Of a stretch of 64,000 nucleotides of DNA, positions 56,951-64,000 are shown one piece after another; the first letter of the stretch is position 1; each line of letters starts with the position of its first letter. The position numbers and the translations under genes are program-made. The DNA is from an uncultured Pseudomonadota bacterium. Its GTDB lineage: Bacteria > Pseudomonadota > Gammaproteobacteria > Steroidobacterales > Woeseiaceae. The notes below the pieces were generated by a model that ran no database searches, was not told the origin of the DNA, and saw only the letters and a program-made list of their open reading frames with translations. The stretch is taken from contig CAJXJW010000003.1 in the NCBI GenBank assembly GCA_913055625.1, positions 186,001 to 250,000 of the forward strand, read 5' to 3'.

Positions 56951-58162
56951 TCAGCCGGAGCGAGTCGCAATCGCCGGGGAAATCCGGCTCGCCCGCCGCG
57001 CCGGCCCGATGACCGCGGCCTGGCCCACGGACCACAGGACGACCATCGCAATCGGCACGATGTACCAGGCCATCGGTGCCATCGAGAAGGCATTGACCAT
57101 CAGCATGTTCAGGGCGACCGCCAGTACCGCGCCGACGCCGATGCCGAGTGCGCTGACCAGGAAATTCTCGACCTGGAAATAGCGCACGACCTGTGTCTTC
57201 GTGGCACCCAGCGCCCGGCGGATACCGATCTGCCGCGTCCGGCGGCTGACGTTGAAGCTCGCGAGCCCGACGATGCCGAGCCCGGTGATGACGAGCAGCA
57301 GTGTCACGATGAAAGCCAGCATCTTGATCATTGCCGAGTCGCCGAGGTAGGCCATGTAGCGCACCTCATCCATCGTTCGCATCGACTGGATGATCCGGTT
57401 CCGGTTGCTCTGTGCGAGAGCCTCCTCGACCTGCGGCATCACGACGTCGCGCATGCCCGGCTCGGTGCGCACGACGTAGCGCTGGAAATTGAAGTCACGG
57501 CGCTGCGGCACCAGCATCGCCCGCTCCACGCCGTCCCAGCCCTTCCACGGCGCCTGCAGCGTCTCGACCACGCCGGTGATCTGCACCGGCTTCGCCTGGT
57601 CCACGTACATCGTCTTGCCGACGTACGACCCCTCCTCGTCCGGGAACAGGGCCTCCGCGAAGGCACGGCTGACGATGACGGTACCGGCCCAGGCATCGCT
57701 GCCCTCCTCGGTCCAGGTCACCTCGTTCGGCGCGAAATTCGAGCCCTCGACCAGCATCAGGCCGAACGTCTCGATCGCGTGCTCGTCCGTGAAATACACG
57801 GCGGCGCCGACGTCGTCCTTGCCGGTGCCGGGCTCCGTCTGGAAGCCGCGCGACGAACCACCCTGCCGCAGCGGGAACGAGTTCGTTGCAATGGCGTCGA
57901 TGACACCCGGCGTCCGCCGGATCAGCTCGAGGTCTTCGTCGATGAGCGCGCGCATGTTCATGCCCGGCACGAAGGCCGTGCTCGACAGCGCGAAGATGTT
58001 CGGCTCGTCGAGCCCGCTGGGCCGGCCCATGTCGCGGGCGCGCTCCTGCATGATCGCGACCGCGTTGATCATGATCGCCATGGTGACCGCGATCTGCAGC
58101 GCGATCAGCAGGAAGCCGGCCTTGTTCTTCGACAGTGAACGCCAGATGGGTCCGAGTTCCAT
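56951..58162 (-). CDS. MacB/FtsX-type ABC permease (second of two)
   Basis: 403 aa. The ATG at 58160-58162 follows GGGGAGAAGG. There is one N-terminal transmembrane helix (FLLIALQIAVTMAIMI), a large periplasmic MacB-PCD domain (about 40-270) and three C-terminal helices in the FtsX domain, with the cytoplasmic motif RTRQIGIRRALGATKTQVVR. It pairs with the 58174-59493 permease, giving a heterodimer where MacB is usually a homodimer fused to its ATPase. It is the last gene of the efflux operon. Confidence 0.86.
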   Translation of the reverse strand: MELGPIWRSLSKNKAGFLLIALQIAVTMAIMINAVAIMQERARDMGRPSGLDEPNIFALSSTAFVPGMNMRALIDEDLELIRRTPGVIDAIATNSFPLRQGGSSRGFQTEPGTGKDDVGAAVYFTDEHAIETFGLMLVEGSNFAPNEVTWTEEGSDAWAGTVIVSRAFAEALFPDEEGSYVGKTMYVDQAKPVQITGVVETLQAPWKGWDGVERAMLVPQRRDFNFQRYVVRTEPGMRDVVMPQVEEALAQSNRNRIIQSMRTMDEVRYMAYLGDSAMIKMLAFIVTLLLVITGLGIVGLASFNVSRRTRQIGIRRALGATKTQVVRYFQVENFLVSALGIGVGAVLAVALNMLMVNAFSMAPMAWYIVPIAMVVLWSVGQAAVIGPARRASRISPAIATRSG

Positions 58163-58173
58163 GTCCTTCTCCC

Positions 58174-59493
58174 CTATTGGATGCGCAACTGGCTGGCCGG
58201 CGTCACGTTTGCCGCCCGCCACGTCGGGTAGAGTGCCGCGGCGAGCGCCGAGACGACCGCGAGACCGACGGCCAGCAGCACCATCACCCAGTCCATAGTC
58301 ACTAGCCGCTCCACGAAGTCGTAGCCCGCAAACAGGTTCTCGATGCCGCGCAGCCCGAGCCAGGTCAACGCGATGCCGAGCACGCCGCCGCCGATGCCGA
58401 TCAGCCCGGCTTCGACCACGTACTGGGCAAACAGTGTCTGCTTGCTCGCGCCCAGCGCGCGCCGCAGGCTGATGTCCTTGGTCCGCCGCATCACCTTTGC
58501 CAGCAGCAGCCCAATCGTGTTCAGCAGGCAGACGACGAGAAACAGGAACGCGAGGCCGAGCAACACGCTGACATCGTCGTCGACGACCTCGTTGTCCTGC
58601 ATCCACTCCATCACGTCGCTGAGTTCGTTGTGCATCTCACGCGGGAACCGGCCGAGCGTCTTCTGCTCCTCGACGTAGGCCGCGAGCAACTGCTCGAAAC
58701 GCGACTTGTCGGCGGCTGTCGGCAGCTCAGCCCACATCTGGAACCAGATGCATTCCGAGTTCAGGAATGCCTCGTAGCCCCCGGGAAACGGCTTCCAGCA
58801 GTTCGTGTTGCCGGCACTGTCGTGCTCGGCGGCCACGGCGACCGTCACCGGCAGGTAGGCCTCCTCCGGCTCCTCGTAGGGATTGTTCGTCACGTCGTAG
58901 AACTTCGGCACCGGCAACCAGGGCTCCAGGACTCCGACGACGCGGTAGACGTCGCCGTTCATCGTGACTGACTCGCCGACCGGGTTGCCGCCGCCGAACA
59001 GGCGCTCGTTCAACGCGCTCGACAGCACGACGACCTGCTCGCGGTTCCTGTCCGCTGCCGCATCCCAACTGGCGCCGTACCGGAACGGCAGCGCGAACAT
59101 CGAGAAGAAGCGAAACGACGTCGCCCGCGTCCGGACCTCGAACGGCAGGTCCGCACCGTCACCCGGCTGCAGGATGCGTGACGACTTGTACGACCAGACG
59201 ACCCGGAACTCGTCGCCCGCCGCGGCATCGATACCGGTGGCGTCGAGGTAGGTAAGCTGTTCGGGCAGTTCGTTCGGGCCGTTGTACTCGTTGTTCGGAT
59301 CCCAGCTGTCGATCTGTACGTAGTAAAGCGAGTCCGACTTCCCGGGGATCGGGTTGCCGCTCATCACGTGCTGGATCGTCATGATCGTCATGCAGGCGCC
59401 GATGCCGATGCCGATGGCCGCGACCATCAGCGCACTGAGCGCGGGATTCGCGCGAATGCTCAGCATGCCGAGTTTCAGGTAGTAGCGAAGCAT
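58174..59493 (-). CDS. MacB/FtsX-type ABC permease (first of two)
   Basis: 439 aa. An N-terminal helix (NPALSALMVAAIGIGIGACM), a periplasmic MacB-PCD domain and three C-terminal helices with the FtsX motif RTKDISLRRALGASKQTLFA and GGGVLGIALTWLGLRGIEN are all visible. The start is 4 bp from the ATPase stop and the gene ends 11 bp before the second permease. The two periplasmic domains differ greatly in sequence, implying an asymmetric pump. Confidence 0.86.
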   Translation of the reverse strand: MLRYYLKLGMLSIRANPALSALMVAAIGIGIGACMTIMTIQHVMSGNPIPGKSDSLYYVQIDSWDPNNEYNGPNELPEQLTYLDATGIDAAAGDEFRVVWSYKSSRILQPGDGADLPFEVRTRATSFRFFSMFALPFRYGASWDAAADRNREQVVVLSSALNERLFGGGNPVGESVTMNGDVYRVVGVLEPWLPVPKFYDVTNNPYEEPEEAYLPVTVAVAAEHDSAGNTNCWKPFPGGYEAFLNSECIWFQMWAELPTAADKSRFEQLLAAYVEEQKTLGRFPREMHNELSDVMEWMQDNEVVDDDVSVLLGLAFLFLVVCLLNTIGLLLAKVMRRTKDISLRRALGASKQTLFAQYVVEAGLIGIGGGVLGIALTWLGLRGIENLFAGYDFVERLVTMDWVMVLLAVGLAVVSALAAALYPTWRAANVTPASQLRIQ

Positions 59494-59497
59494 GGCC

Positions 59498-60202
59498 TCA
59501 CCCCTGTCCGCCGGCGGCGGCGAGGCGGAACTCCGGCGGGCCGTCGCTGACGCGGCCGTCGCGCACGAAGATGTTGCGCTTCGCCCGGTCGGCGAGCGTC
59601 AGTTCATGGGTCACCATGATGATCGTCGTGCCGTTGCCGTTGATCTCGTCGAGGAGGTCCAGCACGTTCGTGGCCATCTCCGTGTCGAGATTGCCGGTGG
59701 GTTCGTCGGCCAGCAGGAACCGCGGCTCGCCGGCCAGGGCGCGCGCGATCGCGACGCGTTGCTGCTGGCCGCCCGACAGCTGTGCCGGGTAGTGCTCCAT
59801 GCGGGACGCGAGGCCGACCATCTCCAGGCTGTTCTCGATGCGTTTCCGGCGGTCCGGCGCGGCGAACCCTCGGTAACGCAGCGGCACGTCGACGTTGTCG
59901 AAGATGTTGAGCTCGGGTATCAGGTTGAAGCTCTGGAAGATGAAGCCGATCTTTTCGTTGCGCACTTTCGAGCGCTCGCGGTCGCTCAGCGCGGAGATGT
60001 CGCGCCCGTCGAGCTCGTACGTACCGCTCGTCAACTCCTCGAGAAGCCCCGCGATATTCAGGAACGTCGTCTTGCCGGAGCCCGACGGGCCGGTGACCGA
60101 CACGAACTCACCTTCCTGCACCTCGAGCGAGAATTCCCGCAGCGCGTGCGTCTCCACGGTGTCCGTGCGGTAGATCTTCGAAACCTTCGTCATCTTGAGC
60201 AT
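59498..60202 (-). CDS. MacB/LolD-type ABC transporter ATPase
   Basis: 234 aa. Walker A GPSGSGKTT is at 38-46, the Q-loop FIFQSFNLIPEL at about 87-98, the signature LSGGQ at 142-146, Walker B FLLADE at 162-167, and the H-loop His follows in MVTHELTL. It belongs to the MacB/LolD mechanotransmission class, which drives periplasmic conformational changes rather than transport through the membrane. It lies 24 bp after the adaptor gene and 4 bp before the first permease. Confidence 0.89.
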   Translation of the reverse strand: MLKMTKVSKIYRTDTVETHALREFSLEVQEGEFVSVTGPSGSGKTTFLNIAGLLEELTSGTYELDGRDISALSDRERSKVRNEKIGFIFQSFNLIPELNIFDNVDVPLRYRGFAAPDRRKRIENSLEMVGLASRMEHYPAQLSGGQQQRVAIARALAGEPRFLLADEPTGNLDTEMATNVLDLLDEINGNGTTIIMVTHELTLADRAKRNIFVRDGRVSDGPPEFRLAAAGGQG

Positions 60203-60226
60203 GCCGTGCCCCTTCGTGTACTTGCC

Positions 60227-61510
60227 TCAATCGGTCAAAAGAACCGTCTCGGCGCTGCGAAACGGGTCGATGTTGGATATGACGATGCGGTCACCGGCGT
60301 CGAGCCCGTTGACGATCTCGACGGCGGCGAGGCTGCGCGCGCCGGTCTCGATCGAGCGCCGGACGGCAAGTCCGTCCTCGCCGATGACGTAAGCCACGCG
60401 TCCGCCGCTGCTTTCCAGGAACTGGCCCCGCTGCACCATCAGGACGTCCGGGTGCTCGGCCAGCAGGATGCGGGTGGTGAGCCGCTGGTTCTGGCGCAAG
60501 CCCGCGGGCGCATCGCCGGTAAACCGAACGCGGCCGCTGACCTGGTTGTTGACGATTTCCGGTGAGACGGCGACGAGCTCGCCTGCGTAGCGAGTGTTGC
60601 CCTGCATGACCTCGGCCTGCATGCCGACCGCGAGGTCGTCCGCGTAGCTCTCGGGGACCTGCACGTCGATTTCGAAGCGCGTCAGGTCCACGACGGCCAT
60701 CACCGGCGTGTCCTTCGCCACGGCCTGCTTCTGCACGACCAGCAGGTCGCCGACGATGCCACTCACCGGGGAGCGGATCGTGAGTTGCTCGACCTGGCGT
60801 TGCAGTTCGGCCAGCGCGAGTTCCTGCTGGCGCAGCTCGAACTCGGTCGCCCTGAGCTCGAACGCTGCGCGCTCGTCGAACAACTCCGCGTCCGCTTTCG
60901 CGTGACGGTGGGCTAGCTCGGCATTCTGCAGATCGTCGACGGCTTTCTCGTAATCGATCTTCGGGATGACACCGCGCTCGTCGGCCTGGTCCGCGCGCCG
61001 CTTCTCGCGGTTTGCAGCGGTCAATGCGACCGCAGCGAGATCGGCGACCTTGTGCTTCTCCAGCGCCTGTTGCCGCAGGTCGATGCGCTGGCGCTCGAGA
61101 TTCATCTGCCCCTGCTCATAGCCGCTCTCGAGCTGCCGGAAGCGGCTCGTCAGCTCGGGGCTGTCGATGATCGCGAGGACCTGCCCTTCCTCGACCTGCT
61201 CGCCCGCGACGACCTCGAGCGTGATGGTCCCCGGCGCGGATGCGTACAGCGTCGGGCTCACCGCGGCCACCACGCGCCCCTGCACGGAGACGTCGCGGAC
61301 CATGTCGCCCCGCGTCACGGTGGCGATGCGCACCCGGTCGAGCGGCACGGAAACCGTCGCATTGGCCCAGCGCTCGACGGCCGGCGCCGCGAGCCAGGCG
61401 CCCACGAGAAGCACCGCGGCGGAGCCGGCGATGACGATATTGCGCTTCGTCCGGCTCGGCGGCGCGAGCCGAACGTCCTGCGACGAAGTGTCGGCGATTT
61501 TCGGCGGCAA
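60227..61510 (-). CDS. Periplasmic adaptor (HlyD/MacA-like membrane-fusion protein)
   Basis: 427 aa from a TTG at 61508-61510, the only possible start after an in-frame stop. A membrane anchor lies at about 25-44 (VIAGSAAVLLVGAWLAAP). It is followed by a lipoyl half-motif (GTITLEVVAGEQVEEGQVLA), a long helical hairpin coiled coil rich in Glu/Arg/Gln (about 125-255) and the second lipoyl half SPVSGIVGDLLVVQKQA, then beta-barrel and membrane-proximal domains. It links the ABC pump to an outer-membrane channel; no TolC-like gene is in the window. A weak ribosome-binding site with the TTG suggests low expression. Confidence 0.85.
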   Translation of the reverse strand: MPPKIADTSSQDVRLAPPSRTKRNIVIAGSAAVLLVGAWLAAPAVERWANATVSVPLDRVRIATVTRGDMVRDVSVQGRVVAAVSPTLYASAPGTITLEVVAGEQVEEGQVLAIIDSPELTSRFRQLESGYEQGQMNLERQRIDLRQQALEKHKVADLAAVALTAANREKRRADQADERGVIPKIDYEKAVDDLQNAELAHRHAKADAELFDERAAFELRATEFELRQQELALAELQRQVEQLTIRSPVSGIVGDLLVVQKQAVAKDTPVMAVVDLTRFEIDVQVPESYADDLAVGMQAEVMQGNTRYAGELVAVSPEIVNNQVSGRVRFTGDAPAGLRQNQRLTTRILLAEHPDVLMVQRGQFLESSGGRVAYVIGEDGLAVRRSIETGARSLAAVEIVNGLDAGDRIVISNIDPFRSAETVLLTD

Positions 61511-61627
61511 ACCCTTGCTGGCCCCGTGTTATTCGAGTCTTGTGGGCATTAGATGCACGAAACGGGGATTTGGTTGACGCGGGGCACCGGCAGGACGCCG
61601 GTGCCGCCCGGGTGCCGCCGCTCGCGC

Positions 61628-63850
61628 CTAGTGCGCCGCGGCGGAAACGTCGGGAATTTCGCCCCGGGACTCCATGTCGCGGAGCGTGCCCAGCGCGCCT
61701 TCGCGCCGGCCGCGAAACACCTGCAGCCAGTCGCGGTAGCCGGGCGTTCCCGCCAGGCGCGTGAGCACGGGATTGATGTCGGGCGGCAGGCCGAAGATGT
61801 CGTCCGCCAGGTAGCCGTCGCCGGGCAGCTCGAGCGTGGCCGCGAGTTCCTGCACCGCGCCGGCGTCATCGCCGGCAAGGGACAGCACCATCGCCCGGAG
61901 GTAGCGGGTGTAGCGAAGGCTGTTGCCGGCGATCAGCGACCAGCTGCCGGTTTCCGCTGCCAGAGCGCCGAGCTGTGCCCCATCCCGCTGCTCCGGCGCC
62001 AGCGCGGCGTTGCGCAGCACGGCGATGCACACGGCGTAGCGATACGCCGCAACGTTGCGTGCCGCCATTTCTTCCAGGCGGCCCAGCCAGCGCTCCATCG
62101 TTTCCGCCTGGTCCGAGAGACACCGGGCGTCGCCCTGCAGAAGGCAGGCGCCGGCGATCGCCGTCGCGCGATCGAGCATGAAGTTTGGTGATTCCGGGAC
62201 GGCTTCCACGCCGGCGCGTGCCGCTGCCGGATCGCCGGCGATGTTTCGCAGCGCGGCGCGGCGCTCGACCACCTGCGGCAGCCCCGGGAAGTTTTCCTCG
62301 ACGTGGTCGAGCCAGGCGTCGGCACGCTCCGCGTCGCCCGCATTGAGCCACACGGACGCCATCACCAACGGCCCGACGGCGCTGCGCGGGTCTGACTCGA
62401 CGATGCGCGCGCCCCAGCGCGCAGCGTCGACCGGCCGTCCGAGCCCATCGCCATAGACGCCCGCGAGATCGGCGAGCAACAACGTGCTGTTCGGGTGGCG
62501 GGCCGTGCCGTCTTCGAGCACCGCCACCGCCTCCTCGAGCCGGCCCAGCCGGGCCAGCGCGTAGAACAGGTGCCGGTAGACGAACTCCGATTGCGGGTCG
62601 AGTTCGCGAATACGCGAGAAAATACCGTACGCGAGTTCCGGGTCGTCCGTGAGTTCGACGAGCCCCAGCCCGCTGAGCGCCAGCGTATCGCCGGGATCCC
62701 GCTCGATCGCCTGCAACAGGTACTCCTTCGCCCTGGCATTGTTCTGCTCGCGCCGGTAGGTCGAGCCCATGGCACGGTAGCCGCCGCTGTAGGTCGGATC
62801 CGCGTCGATGGCCGTCTGCGCGGCCTCCCGCGCCGCGGCCAGGTACTCGTCGAAGCGTGCGGTATCGGCATCGACGAACAGGGCGTCGGTGTATCGCTCG
62901 GCACGCGCTGTCCAGGCCTGCGCGTACTCCGGGTCGAGCGCGAGCGCACGATCGATCAGCAGGAGCACGTCGTCGGTCGCCGGATCGAACGGCCGCTGGG
63001 CGAGGTCCATCGGCAAACGGGTGGCGCGCATCAGCATGTCGTAGGCCTCGACACTGTCCGTGCCGTTTCGCAACACCCGGCGCCGGTCGAGATCGGAGAT
63101 CGAGATCTGGAGCTGCTCCATGATCGCGCTCGCCACGCGATCCTGGAGCTCGAAGATGTTCTCGAACGCGTCGTCGAACGTGCCGGACCAGATGTGCGAA
63201 CCGTCGGACGTGTCAATAAGCTGCGCGATGATCCGAACCTGCCCGCCCTGCCGCTGCACCGTACCTTCGAGCAGCGCGTCGACGTCAAGAACGTCGCCGA
63301 TCTCGCGGGTATCGCGGTTCGTGCCGCGGAACTGGAACGAGGAGTTGCGCGCGATGACCTTGAGGGACCGCAATTGCGCGAGCTTGTGCAGCAGCGTATC
63401 GGCGAGCCCGTCCGCGAAATACACGTCGTCCGCGACGCTCGACAGGTTTTCGAACGGCAACACCGCGATGGACTCGATGCGCCCGACCTCGGCGGCAGGT
63501 GTTTCTTCGCCGGCCCGGATCGCCGTGTCGTAGAGCGCCCAGCCGAGCCAGCCGAGGACGGCGAGGCTGACACCGACCACGAGCAGCGTGAATGCCCGGC
63601 TCCGTGCCGGTACCGCGCGGATGCCCGCCGGCGTGATATCGAACGCCCAGGCCAGGACCAGCGCGAGCGGAAAACCGATGGCCAGCACCGCCATGACCAG
63701 CAACATGATCCAGCGGGGCGCCTCGATATTCTCCAACACCAGGTCGAAGAACTGCAGCGTCACCCAGGCGCCGACGATGTACGCCGCAGCAACGCGAATC
63801 ACTTTTCGCTGCCGGAGTTCCGTGTAGAAGGATTTCGGCTCGTCGGCCAT
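61628..63850 (-). CDS. Membrane-anchored TolB-N/TPR protein
   Basis: 740 aa from the ATG at 63848-63850 (MADEPKSFYTELRQRKV). Three transmembrane helices lie in the first 106 residues (VAAAYIVGAWVTLQFFDLVL, LLVMAVLAIGFPLALVLAW, LLVVGVSLAVLGWLGWAL). A TolB-N/FlgO-like domain beginning SIAVLPFENLSSVADDVYFA and a long TPR array (YRAMGSTYRREQNNARAKEY) follow. The ELRQRKVIRVAAAYIVGAWV N-terminus is a recognisable family; there is no DNA-binding or cyclase domain. It may be a sensor or scaffold partner. Its promoter would lie in the last 150 bp of the window, where I see no other gene. Confidence 0.82.
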   Translation of the reverse strand: MADEPKSFYTELRQRKVIRVAAAYIVGAWVTLQFFDLVLENIEAPRWIMLLVMAVLAIGFPLALVLAWAFDITPAGIRAVPARSRAFTLLVVGVSLAVLGWLGWALYDTAIRAGEETPAAEVGRIESIAVLPFENLSSVADDVYFADGLADTLLHKLAQLRSLKVIARNSSFQFRGTNRDTREIGDVLDVDALLEGTVQRQGGQVRIIAQLIDTSDGSHIWSGTFDDAFENIFELQDRVASAIMEQLQISISDLDRRRVLRNGTDSVEAYDMLMRATRLPMDLAQRPFDPATDDVLLLIDRALALDPEYAQAWTARAERYTDALFVDADTARFDEYLAAAREAAQTAIDADPTYSGGYRAMGSTYRREQNNARAKEYLLQAIERDPGDTLALSGLGLVELTDDPELAYGIFSRIRELDPQSEFVYRHLFYALARLGRLEEAVAVLEDGTARHPNSTLLLADLAGVYGDGLGRPVDAARWGARIVESDPRSAVGPLVMASVWLNAGDAERADAWLDHVEENFPGLPQVVERRAALRNIAGDPAAARAGVEAVPESPNFMLDRATAIAGACLLQGDARCLSDQAETMERWLGRLEEMAARNVAAYRYAVCIAVLRNAALAPEQRDGAQLGALAAETGSWSLIAGNSLRYTRYLRAMVLSLAGDDAGAVQELAATLELPGDGYLADDIFGLPPDINPVLTRLAGTPGYRDWLQVFRGRREGALGTLRDMESRGEIPDVSAAAH

Positions 63851-64000
63851 GCATTCGTTCGATCGGGGCGAAGACGACAGGATAGCAAGGCCGCGACGAG
63901 CGACGCGAGCTAACGCGCCGGCCCGGACATACGTGGCGCCCGCTATTGCGGCGACGTGACACATTGCCGATACTCCCGCTCGCCGGGCGCCCGATGCCCG

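Noticed and set aside
1-64000. tRNA, rRNA, CRISPR arrays, insertion sequences, riboswitches
   Set aside because: Looked for clover-leaf genes, regularly spaced repeats, transposase motifs and terminal inverted repeats on both strands; none was seen.

Overview
The window is about 64 kb of very GC-rich chromosome from a Gram-negative bacterium. It encodes a TonB-dependent receptor, many lipobox lipoproteins, Tat and Sec signal peptides, a NhaD antiporter, MacB-type ABC permeases and the outer-membrane-type families DUF3187 and DUF3943. That mix suggests a heterotrophic Pseudomonadota, most likely a gammaproteobacterium; there is no rRNA, tRNA or housekeeping marker to place it further. I saw no insertion sequence, prophage, CRISPR array or tRNA. 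Genes are tightly packed, several convergent pairs overlap at their tails, and no stretch longer than about 240 bases lacks a gene.

Layout. 1-4.4 kb: a truncated DUF1593 nucleoside-hydrolase-like gene, a membrane dipeptidase, an exported D-2-hydroxyacid dehydrogenase homologue and an unknown exported protein. 4.4-19.4 kb: a coherent catabolic island. It holds a Rieske oxygenase, a polyamine-type ABC transporter (binding protein, ATPase, two permeases), an acyl-CoA dehydrogenase and a BetI-like TetR regulator. Divergent from the regulator are a class III aminotransferase, two tandem phytoene-desaturase-like (PYROXD2-like) flavoproteins, a GcvT-like methyltransferase and an NDP-forming acyl-CoA ligase. 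A perfect TetR-type palindrome lies in the divergent promoter region. 19.4-27 kb: an amidohydrolase lipoprotein, an Asp/Asn beta-hydroxylase-like protein, a MetF-like protein, a TPR-sulfotransferase and a TonB-dependent receptor followed by an intrinsic terminator. 27-36 kb: a Tat-exported GH5 enzyme, a beta-propeller protein, a serine hydrolase, a VOC protein, a small holin-like membrane protein, a second amidohydrolase, a PD40 protein and a CadC-type membrane regulator.

36-43.7 kb: a second, smaller island repeats the theme of the first, with a PYROXD2-like flavoprotein, a second Rieske oxygenase, a sodium:solute symporter and a DAO-family flavoprotein, flanked by a beta-lactamase-fold lipoprotein and a phosphodiesterase lipoprotein. 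43.7-47.6 kb: a leftward operon of DUF3187, DUF3943, an ornithine-decarboxylase-like enzyme and a tandem SpoIIAA-like protein. 47.7-56.9 kb: glycoside hydrolases GH2 and GH51, NhaD, an Asp-box (sialidase-like) lipoprotein, a small ABM-like protein, a quinone oxidoreductase and a dienelactone hydrolase. 56.9-64 kb: a MacB-like efflux operon (adaptor, ATPase, two FtsX-type permeases) and a TPR/TolB-N membrane protein.

How it fits together (inference). The two Rieske/PYROXD2-like islands look like import-and-degrade modules for methylated-nitrogen compounds such as betaines or N-methyl heterocycles, with the GcvT-like protein and the nearby MetF-like protein as possible one-carbon handlers. The carbohydrate genes suggest use of plant or algal hemicellulose-type glycans. 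Several genes appear to have leaderless promoters, with a -10 element 5-7 nt before the start codon.
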